This document shows, in pieces, positions 6,053 to 12,621 of a DNA stretch of 12,621 nt (position 1 is the stretch's first letter; the number at the start of each line of letters is the position of its first letter). Position numbers and translations under genes: made by a program. Origin of the DNA: Thioglobus_B sp964566765 (lineage in GTDB: Bacteria > Pseudomonadota > Gammaproteobacteria > PS1 > Pseudothioglobaceae); contig CAZMJI010000032.1 of the NCBI GenBank assembly GCA_964566765.1, positions 1-12,621 on the forward strand, given 5' to 3'. The notes under the pieces were generated by a model. It had not been told where the DNA came from. It ran no database searches and saw nothing but the letters and a program-made list of their open reading frames with translations.

Positions 6053-7687
6053 CTAGGATAGAATCAGATTGTGTGCCTTAGAGGCAGCCTGAATAAAGCT
6101 TGAAAACAGCGGGTGCCCGTCTCTTGGGGTTGAGGTAAATTCCGGATGGAATTGACAAGCCACAAACCAAGGATGGTCCTTGATCTCTACCATCTCCACC
6201 AAAGAGCCGTCTAGCGATCGACCTGAGATTATCAGTCCAGCCGCTTCAACCTGGTCAATCAATTGGTTGTTAACCTCATAACGATGACGGTGACGCTCCA
6301 CCACTGTGTTTTGGTTGTAGATTTTTTGTGCGTTCGTGCCTGGTGTTAGCTGACATTCCTGGCCACCTAGGCGCATGGTGCCGCCCAGATCTGAATCTTC
6401 ATCACGGGTTTGTGTTGAACCATCCTCATCTTGCCACTCAGTAATCAGGCCAACCACAGGATAGTTGGTTGCTTCATCAAACTCGGTAGAGTTGGCGCCG
6501 TCCATGCCCGCCATGTGTCTGGCGTATTCAATCACTGCAACTTGCATGCCCAGGCAAATGCCCAAATAAGGCACTTGATTCTCACGAGCATACTTGGCGG
6601 TGGCAATCTTGCCTTCAACACCACGGTTTCCGAAACCACCAGGTACCAAAATAGCACTCATTTCTGACAGACAGCCGGTGCCGTTTTTCTCAATTTCTTC
6701 CGAATCAAAGTAATGAATATTAACCTGAGTTTGGGTATGCACACCGGCATGAATCAGTGCCTCAGAGAGAGATTTATAAGACTCCGTCAGATCCATGTAT
6801 TTACCTACCATGGCAATATCCACACTGCCCTGAGGATGCTCTAGCTTGCGAATCACATCATCCCACTCGCTCAGATCAGCATCTTTACAGTCTAGATTCA
6901 GTTTGCGTACCACCACATTGTCCAGTCCTTGCTCATGCAGGGCCTGCGGCACTTTGTAGATGGTGTCTACATCCAGTGAGGTAAAGACCGAACCCTCTTC
7001 CACATTGGTGAACAAGGCGATCTTTTTACGTTCGGCATCAGGCAGTTCTTGCTCTGATCGACAAATCAAAATATCTGGTTGAATACCAATACCGCGTAAC
7101 TCTTTAACCGAGTGCTGGGTTGGCTTGGTCTTTAATTCCCCTGCCACCTTAATATAAGGCAATAAGGTTAGGTGTACGAACAAGGTGTTTTCACGACCCA
7201 CTTCTAGGCTCATCTGACGAATCGCCTCCATAAACGGCAGCGATTCAATGTCACCAGCAGTACCACCAATCTCTACCAGGGCAATGTCGGCACCCTCGGC
7301 ACCAGCACGCATTAGGTCTTTAATCTCGTTGGTGATGTGCGGGATAATTTGCACGGTAGCACCCAAGTAGTCGCCACGACGCTCGCGCTCGATCACATTT
7401 TCATACACACGACCCGCAGTAAAGTTATTCTTCTTACCCAATTGAATGCGCACAAAACGCTCGTAATGCCCCAGGTCAAGATCGGTCTCTGCGCCATCAT
7501 TGGTAACAAACACCTCGCCATGCTGAAAAGGGCTCATGGTACCTGGATCTACATTGATATAAGGATCTAGCTTTAGCATGGTGACCTTAAGGCCACGTGA
7601 TTCCAATAAAGAAGCGAGTGATGCACTGGCAATACCTTTGCCCAGGGATGAGACCACCCCGCCAGTGATAAAGATGTATTTAGTCAT
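6053..7687 (-). CDS. pyrG: CTP synthase
   Basis: CTP synthase converts UTP, ATP and glutamine to CTP, the last step of pyrimidine nucleotide synthesis, in the cytoplasm. The 544-residue length is standard. The N-terminal amidoligase domain begins TKYIFITGGVVSSLGKGIA with the P-loop-like GGVVSSLGKG (9-18), followed by LDPYINVDPGTMSP (40-53) and the EIGGTAGDIES segment (139-149). The C-terminal class I glutamine amidotransferase domain has the oxyanion loop PGGFGNRG (349-356), nucleophile Cys378 in GICLGMQ, and His514 and Glu516 in FHPEF. The ATG at 7687-7685 is the standard start, although no strong ribosome site precedes it. In E. coli eno follows pyrG; here a small unknown gene follows instead. 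Confidence 0.98.
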   Translation of the reverse strand: MTKYIFITGGVVSSLGKGIASASLASLLESRGLKVTMLKLDPYINVDPGTMSPFQHGEVFVTNDGAETDLDLGHYERFVRIQLGKKNNFTAGRVYENVIERERRGDYLGATVQIIPHITNEIKDLMRAGAEGADIALVEIGGTAGDIESLPFMEAIRQMSLEVGRENTLFVHLTLLPYIKVAGELKTKPTQHSVKELRGIGIQPDILICRSEQELPDAERKKIALFTNVEEGSVFTSLDVDTIYKVPQALHEQGLDNVVVRKLNLDCKDADLSEWDDVIRKLEHPQGSVDIAMVGKYMDLTESYKSLSEALIHAGVHTQTQVNIHYFDSEEIEKNGTGCLSEMSAILVPGGFGNRGVEGKIATAKYARENQVPYLGICLGMQVAVIEYARHMAGMDGANSTEFDEATNYPVVGLITEWQDEDGSTQTRDEDSDLGGTMRLGGQECQLTPGTNAQKIYNQNTVVERHRHRYEVNNQLIDQVEAAGLIISGRSLDGSLVEMVEIKDHPWFVACQFHPEFTSTPRDGHPLFSSFIQAASKAHNLILS

Positions 7688-7766
7688 GTAAAACTAACAA
7701 AGTTGAAATGCTTATGATACCTGAAATCGTGTAGAATGTTCGTGCAACAAAAACATTTATTTTGCA
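7688..7766. promoter_or_regulatory. Divergent promoter region between pyrG and the ABC exporter
   Basis: This 79 bp AT-rich gap separates two divergent genes and must hold promoters for both unless one is distant. On the plus strand TAGAAT (7732-7737) is a reasonable -10 hexamer about 30 bp before the exporter start, but no convincing -35 lies 16-18 bp upstream. On the minus strand TATCAT (complement of 7714-7719) is a possible -10 for pyrG, with CGAACA (complement of 7737-7742) as a poor -35. The two candidates are close enough for interference. No operator-like inverted repeat stands out. Confidence 0.4.
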
Positions 7767-9488
7767 ATGCAATACCGGCAATTTACCACTCGCCTATTCC
7801 CTTATTTAAGGCCACACATTGGCAAGTTGATTTTCACTTCGGTGACGATGATGTGCGCCACCGCACTGGAAAGTGCCATCCCTGAAATTACCGGTCAAAT
7901 TGTGGATACCTTGTTCGTCGGCGAGCGCGACCCACAAACCTCGCTGCTGTATGCCGGCCTCTTATTCGGCGTTGTGGTGTTGTCTGCTGCCTTTGCCCTA
8001 ACTTCAACCGCAGCCAGCTCTTGGGTATCCAATAAAGTCATCATGGATCTGCGGGTGGACATGTTTGCCAAACTGATGAAGCTACCCAAGGCTTATTTTG
8101 ATCGGCACACCACTGGCAAAACCCTCTCCAAGTTAACCTTTGACGTTGAACAGATTGCCGCGGCTGCCTCCACCATTTGGCTCGACTTTATCAAGTCGTC
8201 GATGACGGTGATTATCTTGGTGGGCTACTTGTTCTACAAGAGCTGGCAATTGTCGTTGTCGCTACTGATCTTGCTGCCACTGATCTTCTTAGCGGTAAAA
8301 CTGTCTTCTAGACGTATGCGCAATGCCTCTAGCAAAGTACAACACTCGATGGGTAATATGACTCACCTGCTGGATGAGAACATCTCAGGTAACTCCCTGG
8401 TCAAAATCTACCATGCTCAAGCTCAGGAAAGCTCAAAATTTGGACGTCTGATTAAAGACATTCGTCAGCAGCGCTTTAAGGTGGACATGACCGGTGGTTT
8501 TAACAGTGCCTTTGTCAGTGTGTTAATCGGCTTATCATTGGCCTCGGTGGTGTATTTTTCTGCCAATACCTTAAAGATGAGTGCGGGTGAATTCCTGTCT
8601 TATTTTACCGCCATGGGCATGCTGATTAAACCGGCCAAAAACCTGGTCAACATCAACAAACCCTTCCAAAGAGCCATGGCTGCTGGTGAGAGTGTGTTTG
8701 GCTTGATCGACGAGGCTGAAGAGCCCAATACCGGTCGCCAGACCCTGGATCAGATCCAAGGTAGCATTGAATTTAAACAGGTTGGCTTTGCTTATAATGA
8801 GGATAAGCTTATCTTAGATGATATTAATCTGCAGATACAACCTGGCGAAACCGTTGCCTTAGTAGGATCCACAGGCAGTGGTAAAAGTACCATTATTCAG
8901 CTGATTGCCAAGTTCTATAGCCCTAACCAAGGTTCGATTTTGATTGACGGTATTGATATTAACGACATTGATGTTGATTCCTTGCGCGCGCAAATTGCCT
9001 TTGTTGATCAGAACGTGCGTCTATTTAACGACACCATTCGTGGCAATATCGCCTTAGGCCAGGTGCAACAAATGAGTGAAGAGCGGGTACAAAATGCTGC
9101 TGATATTGCCAGCGCCTCTGACTTTATTCAAGCACTAGACGAAGGTCTGGATGCGCACATTGGTGAAAACGGTGCGCGTCTGTCTGGTGGTCAACGCCAA
9201 CGTCTGGCCATTGCTCGCGCCATCGCTAAAGATGCGCCAATTCTGATTCTGGACGAAGCCACCTCAGCACTGGATTCAGCCACGGAAAAACAAGTACAAG
9301 CTGCGATTGACCAGATGCAAAAAGACCGTACCACGATCATTATTGCACACCGCCTATCAACGGTACAAAAGGCAGATCGTATTGTGGTGTTGGAGCAGGG
9401 TCGAATTATCGAACAAGGACCACACCAGACCTTATTAGATCAAGGTGGTGTCTACGCCAACCTTTACAACCACCAGTTTAAAAGCTAA
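7767..9488 (+). CDS. msbA: MsbA-like lipid A export ABC transporter (permease-ATPase half-transporter)
   Basis: This 573-residue half-transporter has an N-terminal six-helix membrane domain (segments near 20-40, 62-82, 137-157, 160-178, 246-266 and 274-292) and a C-terminal ATPase. ATPase motifs are Walker A GSTGSGKST (367-375), Q-loop Gln415, signature LSGGQ (472-476), Walker B ILILDE (492-497), D-loop SALD (500-503) and switch His528. Resemblance to MsbA is strong beyond the ATPase motifs: FQRAMAAGESVFGLID (300-315), QNVRLFNDTI (415-424) and the HIGENGARLSGGQRQR region match MsbA wording. MsbA dimers flip lipid A-core across the inner membrane. In E. coli lpxK follows; here it does not, so another substrate remains possible. 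The ATG at 7767 lacks a clear Shine-Dalgarno sequence. The stop overlaps the convergent dehydrogenase by 4 bp. Confidence 0.8.
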   Translation: MQYRQFTTRLFPYLRPHIGKLIFTSVTMMCATALESAIPEITGQIVDTLFVGERDPQTSLLYAGLLFGVVVLSAAFALTSTAASSWVSNKVIMDLRVDMFAKLMKLPKAYFDRHTTGKTLSKLTFDVEQIAAAASTIWLDFIKSSMTVIILVGYLFYKSWQLSLSLLILLPLIFLAVKLSSRRMRNASSKVQHSMGNMTHLLDENISGNSLVKIYHAQAQESSKFGRLIKDIRQQRFKVDMTGGFNSAFVSVLIGLSLASVVYFSANTLKMSAGEFLSYFTAMGMLIKPAKNLVNINKPFQRAMAAGESVFGLIDEAEEPNTGRQTLDQIQGSIEFKQVGFAYNEDKLILDDINLQIQPGETVALVGSTGSGKSTIIQLIAKFYSPNQGSILIDGIDINDIDVDSLRAQIAFVDQNVRLFNDTIRGNIALGQVQQMSEERVQNAADIASASDFIQALDEGLDAHIGENGARLSGGQRQRLAIARAIAKDAPILILDEATSALDSATEKQVQAAIDQMQKDRTTIIIAHRLSTVQKADRIVVLEQGRIIEQGPHQTLLDQGGVYANLYNHQFKS

Positions 9489-10867
9489 TCTTTAATCACC
9501 AACATTTTATGCTCTAGCATATCATGCAAGGTGTAGCCAATGCCGCCAATACCATAGCCTGAGTGTTTGCGTCCGGCAAACGGCATCCAGTCGACTCTAA
9601 AGGTGGTGTAGTCATTGATCATCACTGCAGAGGCTTCTAATTGTTTGGCAATGGCCATGGCCTCAGAGGTGTTGTTACTAAAGACCGCTGCCTGGAATGA
9701 CACATCCAAGCTGTTGGCTGCCTCAATCGCCTCTTCAATCTTCTCATAACCATAGATACACACCACGGGTGCGAACACTTCTTGCGTGGAGACCTTGGAA
9801 TGTGGATCAGGATTGAGCAGCACGGTTGGCTCATAACTGACGTCGTTAATGCGCTTAGCGCCGGTCATCACGCGCGCACCTTCGTCAATGGCTTCATTCA
9901 CCCAAGCTTCTGCACGATCCACCTCTTGAGGTAGAATCATCGGACCTAAGTCTGAGTCTTCGTTGATGGCATCACCCACCACTTGCTGTTCAGCCACCTC
10001 GGCAATCTTTTGTGCCAATTCTTCCACACGATGCTGTGGCACATACACACGCTGTACCGATACACAAACTTGGCCTGAGTGATACATACTGGCTTTCACC
10101 ACGCCGTTGACAAAGCCTTGTTCATCGTCATAGTCGGTATAGATCAGTGGTGCAACACCACCATGCTCTAGCGCACAACGCGTTCCGGGTGCGAGTTGTG
10201 ATTTTAAGTACCAGCCCACTTTGGCCGAACCAATAAAGCTAAAGAACGCCACCCTAGGATCGGTCACCAGTTTTTGTGCATTCTCGGTATTGGGTAGTGC
10301 CACCTGCACCCAACCTGTTGGCAGGCCTGCTTCGTGCAATAACTCAACTAAGCGTAGCGTGCAAAGTGGGGTATTAAGTGCTGGCTTCATAATCACTGGA
10401 CAGCCAGCTGCCACCGCTGGAATGATTTGGTGAATGGCCAGATTCAGTGGGTGGTTAAAGGCACTCACTGCCACCACCACGCCAATTGGCTCCATTATTG
10501 TGAAGGCGTGTCGACCTGCGCCAGCGGCACTAAGATCCATCGGAATCTCTTCGCCTTGAATTTTTTGGATTTCAGAGATGGCAATATGGATACCATTGAC
10601 CGCCCGGGTCACTTCAACACGCGCATCACGAATAGGCTTACCGCCTTCGTTGGCAATCAGGCGAGAAAAGTCTTCATGCTCTTGATCAACCAATGCTGCC
10701 ACTTGTCGCAGGATTTCAACGCGTCGGTGTATGGGCAGTGCACCAGCCTGATGGAGTGCCTGAGCCGTTGAGAGCATTTGATCGATCTCAGCAGCGTCAT
10801 GCATGTCAAGCTCAGCCAAAACCTCTTGAGTATAAGCTTGCTTGACCAGTAAGGTTTCTTGTGTCAT
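9485..10867 (-). CDS. NAD(P)-dependent aldehyde dehydrogenase, lactaldehyde/phosphonoacetaldehyde DH-like
   Basis: This 460-residue member of the aldehyde dehydrogenase superfamily oxidises an aldehyde to a carboxylate in the cytoplasm. The catalytic set is intact: Asn138 in FNHP, Lys161 in MKPA for cofactor binding, GSAKVG (213-218) at the nucleotide fold, general base Glu234, nucleophile Cys268 in SGQVCVSVQR, and Glu363 in EVFAP. The usual ELGG around the base reads EHGG, and EIFGP reads EVFAP. The CxSVQR wording suggests the group containing lactaldehyde, phosphonoacetaldehyde and sulfoacetaldehyde dehydrogenases, but the substrate cannot be assigned. An AGGAG ribosome site (complement of 10874-10878) lies 6 nt before the ATG and overlaps the stop region of the upstream ThDP gene, so the pair is co-translated. 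Confidence 0.88.
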   Translation of the reverse strand: MTQETLLVKQAYTQEVLAELDMHDAAEIDQMLSTAQALHQAGALPIHRRVEILRQVAALVDQEHEDFSRLIANEGGKPIRDARVEVTRAVNGIHIAISEIQKIQGEEIPMDLSAAGAGRHAFTIMEPIGVVVAVSAFNHPLNLAIHQIIPAVAAGCPVIMKPALNTPLCTLRLVELLHEAGLPTGWVQVALPNTENAQKLVTDPRVAFFSFIGSAKVGWYLKSQLAPGTRCALEHGGVAPLIYTDYDDEQGFVNGVVKASMYHSGQVCVSVQRVYVPQHRVEELAQKIAEVAEQQVVGDAINEDSDLGPMILPQEVDRAEAWVNEAIDEGARVMTGAKRINDVSYEPTVLLNPDPHSKVSTQEVFAPVVCIYGYEKIEEAIEAANSLDVSFQAAVFSNNTSEAMAIAKQLEASAVMINDYTTFRVDWMPFAGRKHSGYGIGGIGYTLHDMLEHKMLVIKD

Positions 10868-10873
10868 GGGTTA

Positions 10874-10878
10874 CTCCT
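10874..10878 (-). promoter_or_regulatory. Ribosome binding site for the aldehyde dehydrogenase, overlapping the upstream stop
   Basis: The complement reads TTAGGAGTAACCC before the ATG, giving a full AGGAG 6 nt from the start. The TAG stop of the ThDP gene (complement of 10877-10879) supplies the first bases of this site. Ribosomes ending the first gene therefore sit on the start signal of the second, which fixes the start at 10867 and supports coupled, roughly balanced synthesis of both enzymes. Confidence 0.75.
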
Positions 10879-12514
10879 AACTCTCAAATTGTTTCAGATC
10901 ATCCAGCAGGGTTTTGGCGTTTTGCGAATAGTCGATTGGCAACTCAACCAGATGTACACCACCGGCTTCAAACGCAGCATTTAGGGTTGGAATCAAATCC
11001 TCACTAGCCTCCACTCGATGTCCAGTCGCACCATAACTCTCAGCATACTTAACAAAGTCAGGATTGCCGAAATCCAGGCCAAAATCAGGCAGTTCTTGCC
11101 CTGCCTGCTTCCATTTGATCATACCATAGGCATTATCAACAAAAATCATGGTTACCAGGTTAAGCTTTAGACGTACCGCAGTTTCCAACTCTTGCGAGTT
11201 CATCATAAAACCACCATCACCACATACTGAGAGAACGCGACGCTCAGGATGCATCAGCGCACAAGCAATGCCCACCGGCAGACCTGCGCCCATGGTTGCT
11301 AAAGCGTTATCCAGCAGTAGGGTATTTGGTTGATGGGTGTGATAATGGCGCGCAAACCAAAGTTTAAACATGCCGTTATCCAGCGACACAATGTCTTCAT
11401 CTGCCAACACCTTACGCACATCAGCGACCACACGCTGTGGTAGCATTGGGAACGATGGATCATCATCCAGTGCATGAATGGCAGCTCGAGTGCGTTCTTG
11501 ATACGGTTTCACCCAGTCATTATTGCAAGCAAAGCAAGCATCCAATTCTTCAGTCAAGCGGTTGATGGAGTTACTGATGTTGCCCACCACTTCCACTTGC
11601 GGATAGTAGATGTCTTTAATCTGCGCCGAATAGAAGTTGATATGAATCACCTTCTGTTCATTGCCTTTCATGATAAATGGTGGCTTCTCAACAATATCAT
11701 GACCCACATTAATAATCAAATCAGCTTGTTTAATGGCCTCATGTACATAATCTTTAGAAGAGAAAGCGGCAGTACCCAAGAAGTTGGAATCGTCACCACC
11801 TAGGACACCTTTACCCATCTGCGTGTTAAAGAACATAATGCCAGTTTTCTTCACAAAGTTGGACAGCGGCTCACGCACGCGCTTACGGTTGGCACCTGCA
11901 CCAACCAGCATCAGCGGTCGCTTGGCTGCATTAATGGCTTGCACCGCCTTCTCAATGGCTCGGTCACTGGCAAACACACGGTGAATGGTTTGTCTTGGGA
12001 AAACGCACTCTTCTTCAACTTCCTCCCCAGCAATATCCTCTGGCAGCTCCAAGTGCACCGCACCGGGACGCTCCTCTTCAGCGGTTCTAAACGCACCTCG
12101 CACCAGCGATGGAATCTGACGACCATAGATAATTTGCTTGGAGTCTTTTGACAATGGCTCCATCATCCTGACCACATCTAGAATCTGGAAATTACCTTGC
12201 AGACCTGCCTTAATCGGCTTTTGTCCGGTAATCACCACCATCGGCATACCGCCCAGCTGCGCATAAGCAATGGCAGTCACTAGGTTGGTGGCACCGGGAC
12301 CCAAGGTCGACAAACACACGCCCGCTCGCCCAGTTAGGCGTCCATAAGTGGCCGCCATAAAAGCAGCCGACTGCTCATGTCGAGTCAGTACAAATTTAAT
12401 CTTTGAGTGACGTAAGGAATCCAGTAGGTCTAGATTCTCTTCGCCTGGCACGCCAAAGATATATTCAACGCCTTCATTCTCCAGCGCTTTGACAAATAAG
12501 TCAGATGCTTTCAT
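10877..12514 (-). CDS. ThDP-dependent acetolactate synthase-like enzyme (large subunit family)
   Basis: This 545-residue enzyme has the three-domain thiamine diphosphate fold of acetolactate synthases and 2-oxo acid decarboxylases. The N-terminal pyrimidine-binding domain begins KASDLFVKALENEGVEYIFG and carries the activating Glu47 in TRHEQ (44-48), followed by LGPGATN (71-77). The middle domain spans about 185-325. The C-terminal domain has the Mg-ThDP motif from GDGG (432-435) to DNAYG (460-464). The C-terminal part resembles catabolic acetolactate synthases (AlsS/BudB), which make acetolactate from pyruvate. No regulatory small subunit gene (ilvN/ilvH) is adjacent, so a biosynthetic role is less likely. 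The downstream dehydrogenase suggests the true product may be an aldehyde. GGGGAG (complement of 12523-12528) lies 8 nt before the ATG. Confidence 0.85.
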   Translation of the reverse strand: MKASDLFVKALENEGVEYIFGVPGEENLDLLDSLRHSKIKFVLTRHEQSAAFMAATYGRLTGRAGVCLSTLGPGATNLVTAIAYAQLGGMPMVVITGQKPIKAGLQGNFQILDVVRMMEPLSKDSKQIIYGRQIPSLVRGAFRTAEEERPGAVHLELPEDIAGEEVEEECVFPRQTIHRVFASDRAIEKAVQAINAAKRPLMLVGAGANRKRVREPLSNFVKKTGIMFFNTQMGKGVLGGDDSNFLGTAAFSSKDYVHEAIKQADLIINVGHDIVEKPPFIMKGNEQKVIHINFYSAQIKDIYYPQVEVVGNISNSINRLTEELDACFACNNDWVKPYQERTRAAIHALDDDPSFPMLPQRVVADVRKVLADEDIVSLDNGMFKLWFARHYHTHQPNTLLLDNALATMGAGLPVGIACALMHPERRVLSVCGDGGFMMNSQELETAVRLKLNLVTMIFVDNAYGMIKWKQAGQELPDFGLDFGNPDFVKYAESYGATGHRVEASEDLIPTLNAAFEAGGVHLVELPIDYSQNAKTLLDDLKQFES

Positions 12515-12621
12515 TGTGTTTTCTCCCCTTCAGAACAAATTGGACAAAGCTTGTCCATCGATATAGAGCGCCCATCGTCTAACACGATTCTCACGTGCGT
12601 TCGATTAAGCGCTCTGACTTC
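12511..12621 (-). CDS. C-terminal end of an unknown reading frame with a CPxC motif
   Basis: The complement of the right edge is open for 36 codons and ends in TGA (complement of 12511-12513), overlapping the ATG of the ThDP gene as ATGA. The visible protein tail reads VRIVLDDGRSISMDKLCPIC and then SEGEKTQ, with a C-P-x-C pair that could be half of a zinc or iron site. The start lies beyond the window. The ATGA overlap and a good internal ribosome site for the next gene are typical of a coupled operon. An open frame of this length can also arise by chance, and no family was recognised. Confidence 0.45.
   Translation of the reverse strand, partial: EVRALNRTHVRIVLDDGRSISMDKLCPICSEGEKTQ
12523..12528 (-). 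promoter_or_regulatory. Strong ribosome binding site for the ThDP enzyme
   Basis: The complement reads GGGGAGAAAACACA directly before the ATG at 12514, placing a GGGGAG core 8 nt upstream. It is among the best Shine-Dalgarno matches in the window and fixes the start codon. It lies inside the last codons of the upstream open frame. Confidence 0.7.

Noticed and set aside
7703..7718. TTGAAA and TATGAT as a promoter for the ABC exporter
   Set aside because: The two hexamers are only 4 bp apart, far from workable spacing; TTGAAA to TAGAAT is 23 bp, also unsuitable.
10427..10771. Plus-strand open frame of 114 codons opposite the aldehyde dehydrogenase
   Set aside because: It lies wholly antisense to a gene with intact catalytic motifs, has no recognisable domain and no good ribosome site; it is a shadow frame.
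11474..11803. Plus-strand open frame of 109 codons opposite the ThDP gene
   Set aside because: Antisense to a well-supported enzyme, with no family resemblance or start signal.
10877..12514. Assignment as the biosynthetic acetohydroxyacid synthase large subunit (ilvB/ilvI) or as sulfoacetaldehyde acetyltransferase (xsc)
   Set aside because: No small-subunit gene is adjacent, so a biosynthetic assignment is not supported. The length and N-terminal wording fit the acetolactate synthase-like family better than the longer Xsc, and no phosphate acetyltransferase gene is seen nearby.
1..12621. CRISPR array, insertion sequence, prophage, tRNA or rRNA genes
   Set aside because: No regularly spaced repeats, transposase or integrase motifs, terminal inverted repeats, or tRNA/rRNA-like segments were seen; nearly all bases lie in identifiable genes.

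Overview
The window looks like chromosomal DNA from a gammaproteobacterium of roughly balanced base composition. The grounds are the gene content and order: a CpdA C-terminus beside a DUF1249 (YqiB-type) gene, then hisS-yfgM-der, pyrG and an MsbA-like lipid exporter. No genus can be named from the sequence alone. No mobile element, CRISPR array, tRNA or rRNA was seen. Coding density is very high: the only gaps above 40 bp are the 43 bp before hisS and the 79 bp divergent region at 7688-7766.

Layout. (1) 1-2400, plus strand: the 3' end of cpdA (cAMP phosphodiesterase), a DUF1249 gene, a cN-I type cytosolic 5'-nucleotidase and a Gate-domain (nucleoside recognition) membrane protein. Each gene overlaps the next, so they look like one translationally coupled unit. 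(2) 2444-5733, plus strand: hisS, yfgM and der, a conserved housekeeping cluster in which bamB, present between yfgM and der in E. coli, is absent. (3) 5720-7687, minus strand: pyrG (CTP synthase) followed directly by an unrecognised cysteine-containing 110-residue gene whose end overlaps the end of der. (4) 7767-9488, plus strand: an MsbA-like ABC exporter, divergent from pyrG. (5) 9485-12621, minus strand: the end of an unknown CPxC-containing reading frame, a ThDP-dependent acetolactate-synthase-like enzyme and an aldehyde dehydrogenase. These form a probable operon that converges on the exporter with a 4 bp overlap.

How the genes may work together. The most suggestive group is the first: CpdA makes AMP from cAMP, cN-I enzymes dephosphorylate AMP to adenosine, and Gate-domain proteins are linked to nucleosides. 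The array could therefore be a cAMP/AMP disposal module, although this is inference from gene order and family knowledge. The last group pairs a ThDP enzyme that could decarboxylate a 2-oxo acid with an aldehyde dehydrogenase that could oxidise the product; the substrate is unknown. The rest is core translation, ribosome assembly, nucleotide synthesis and envelope biogenesis. I saw no clearly new defence or mobile system.
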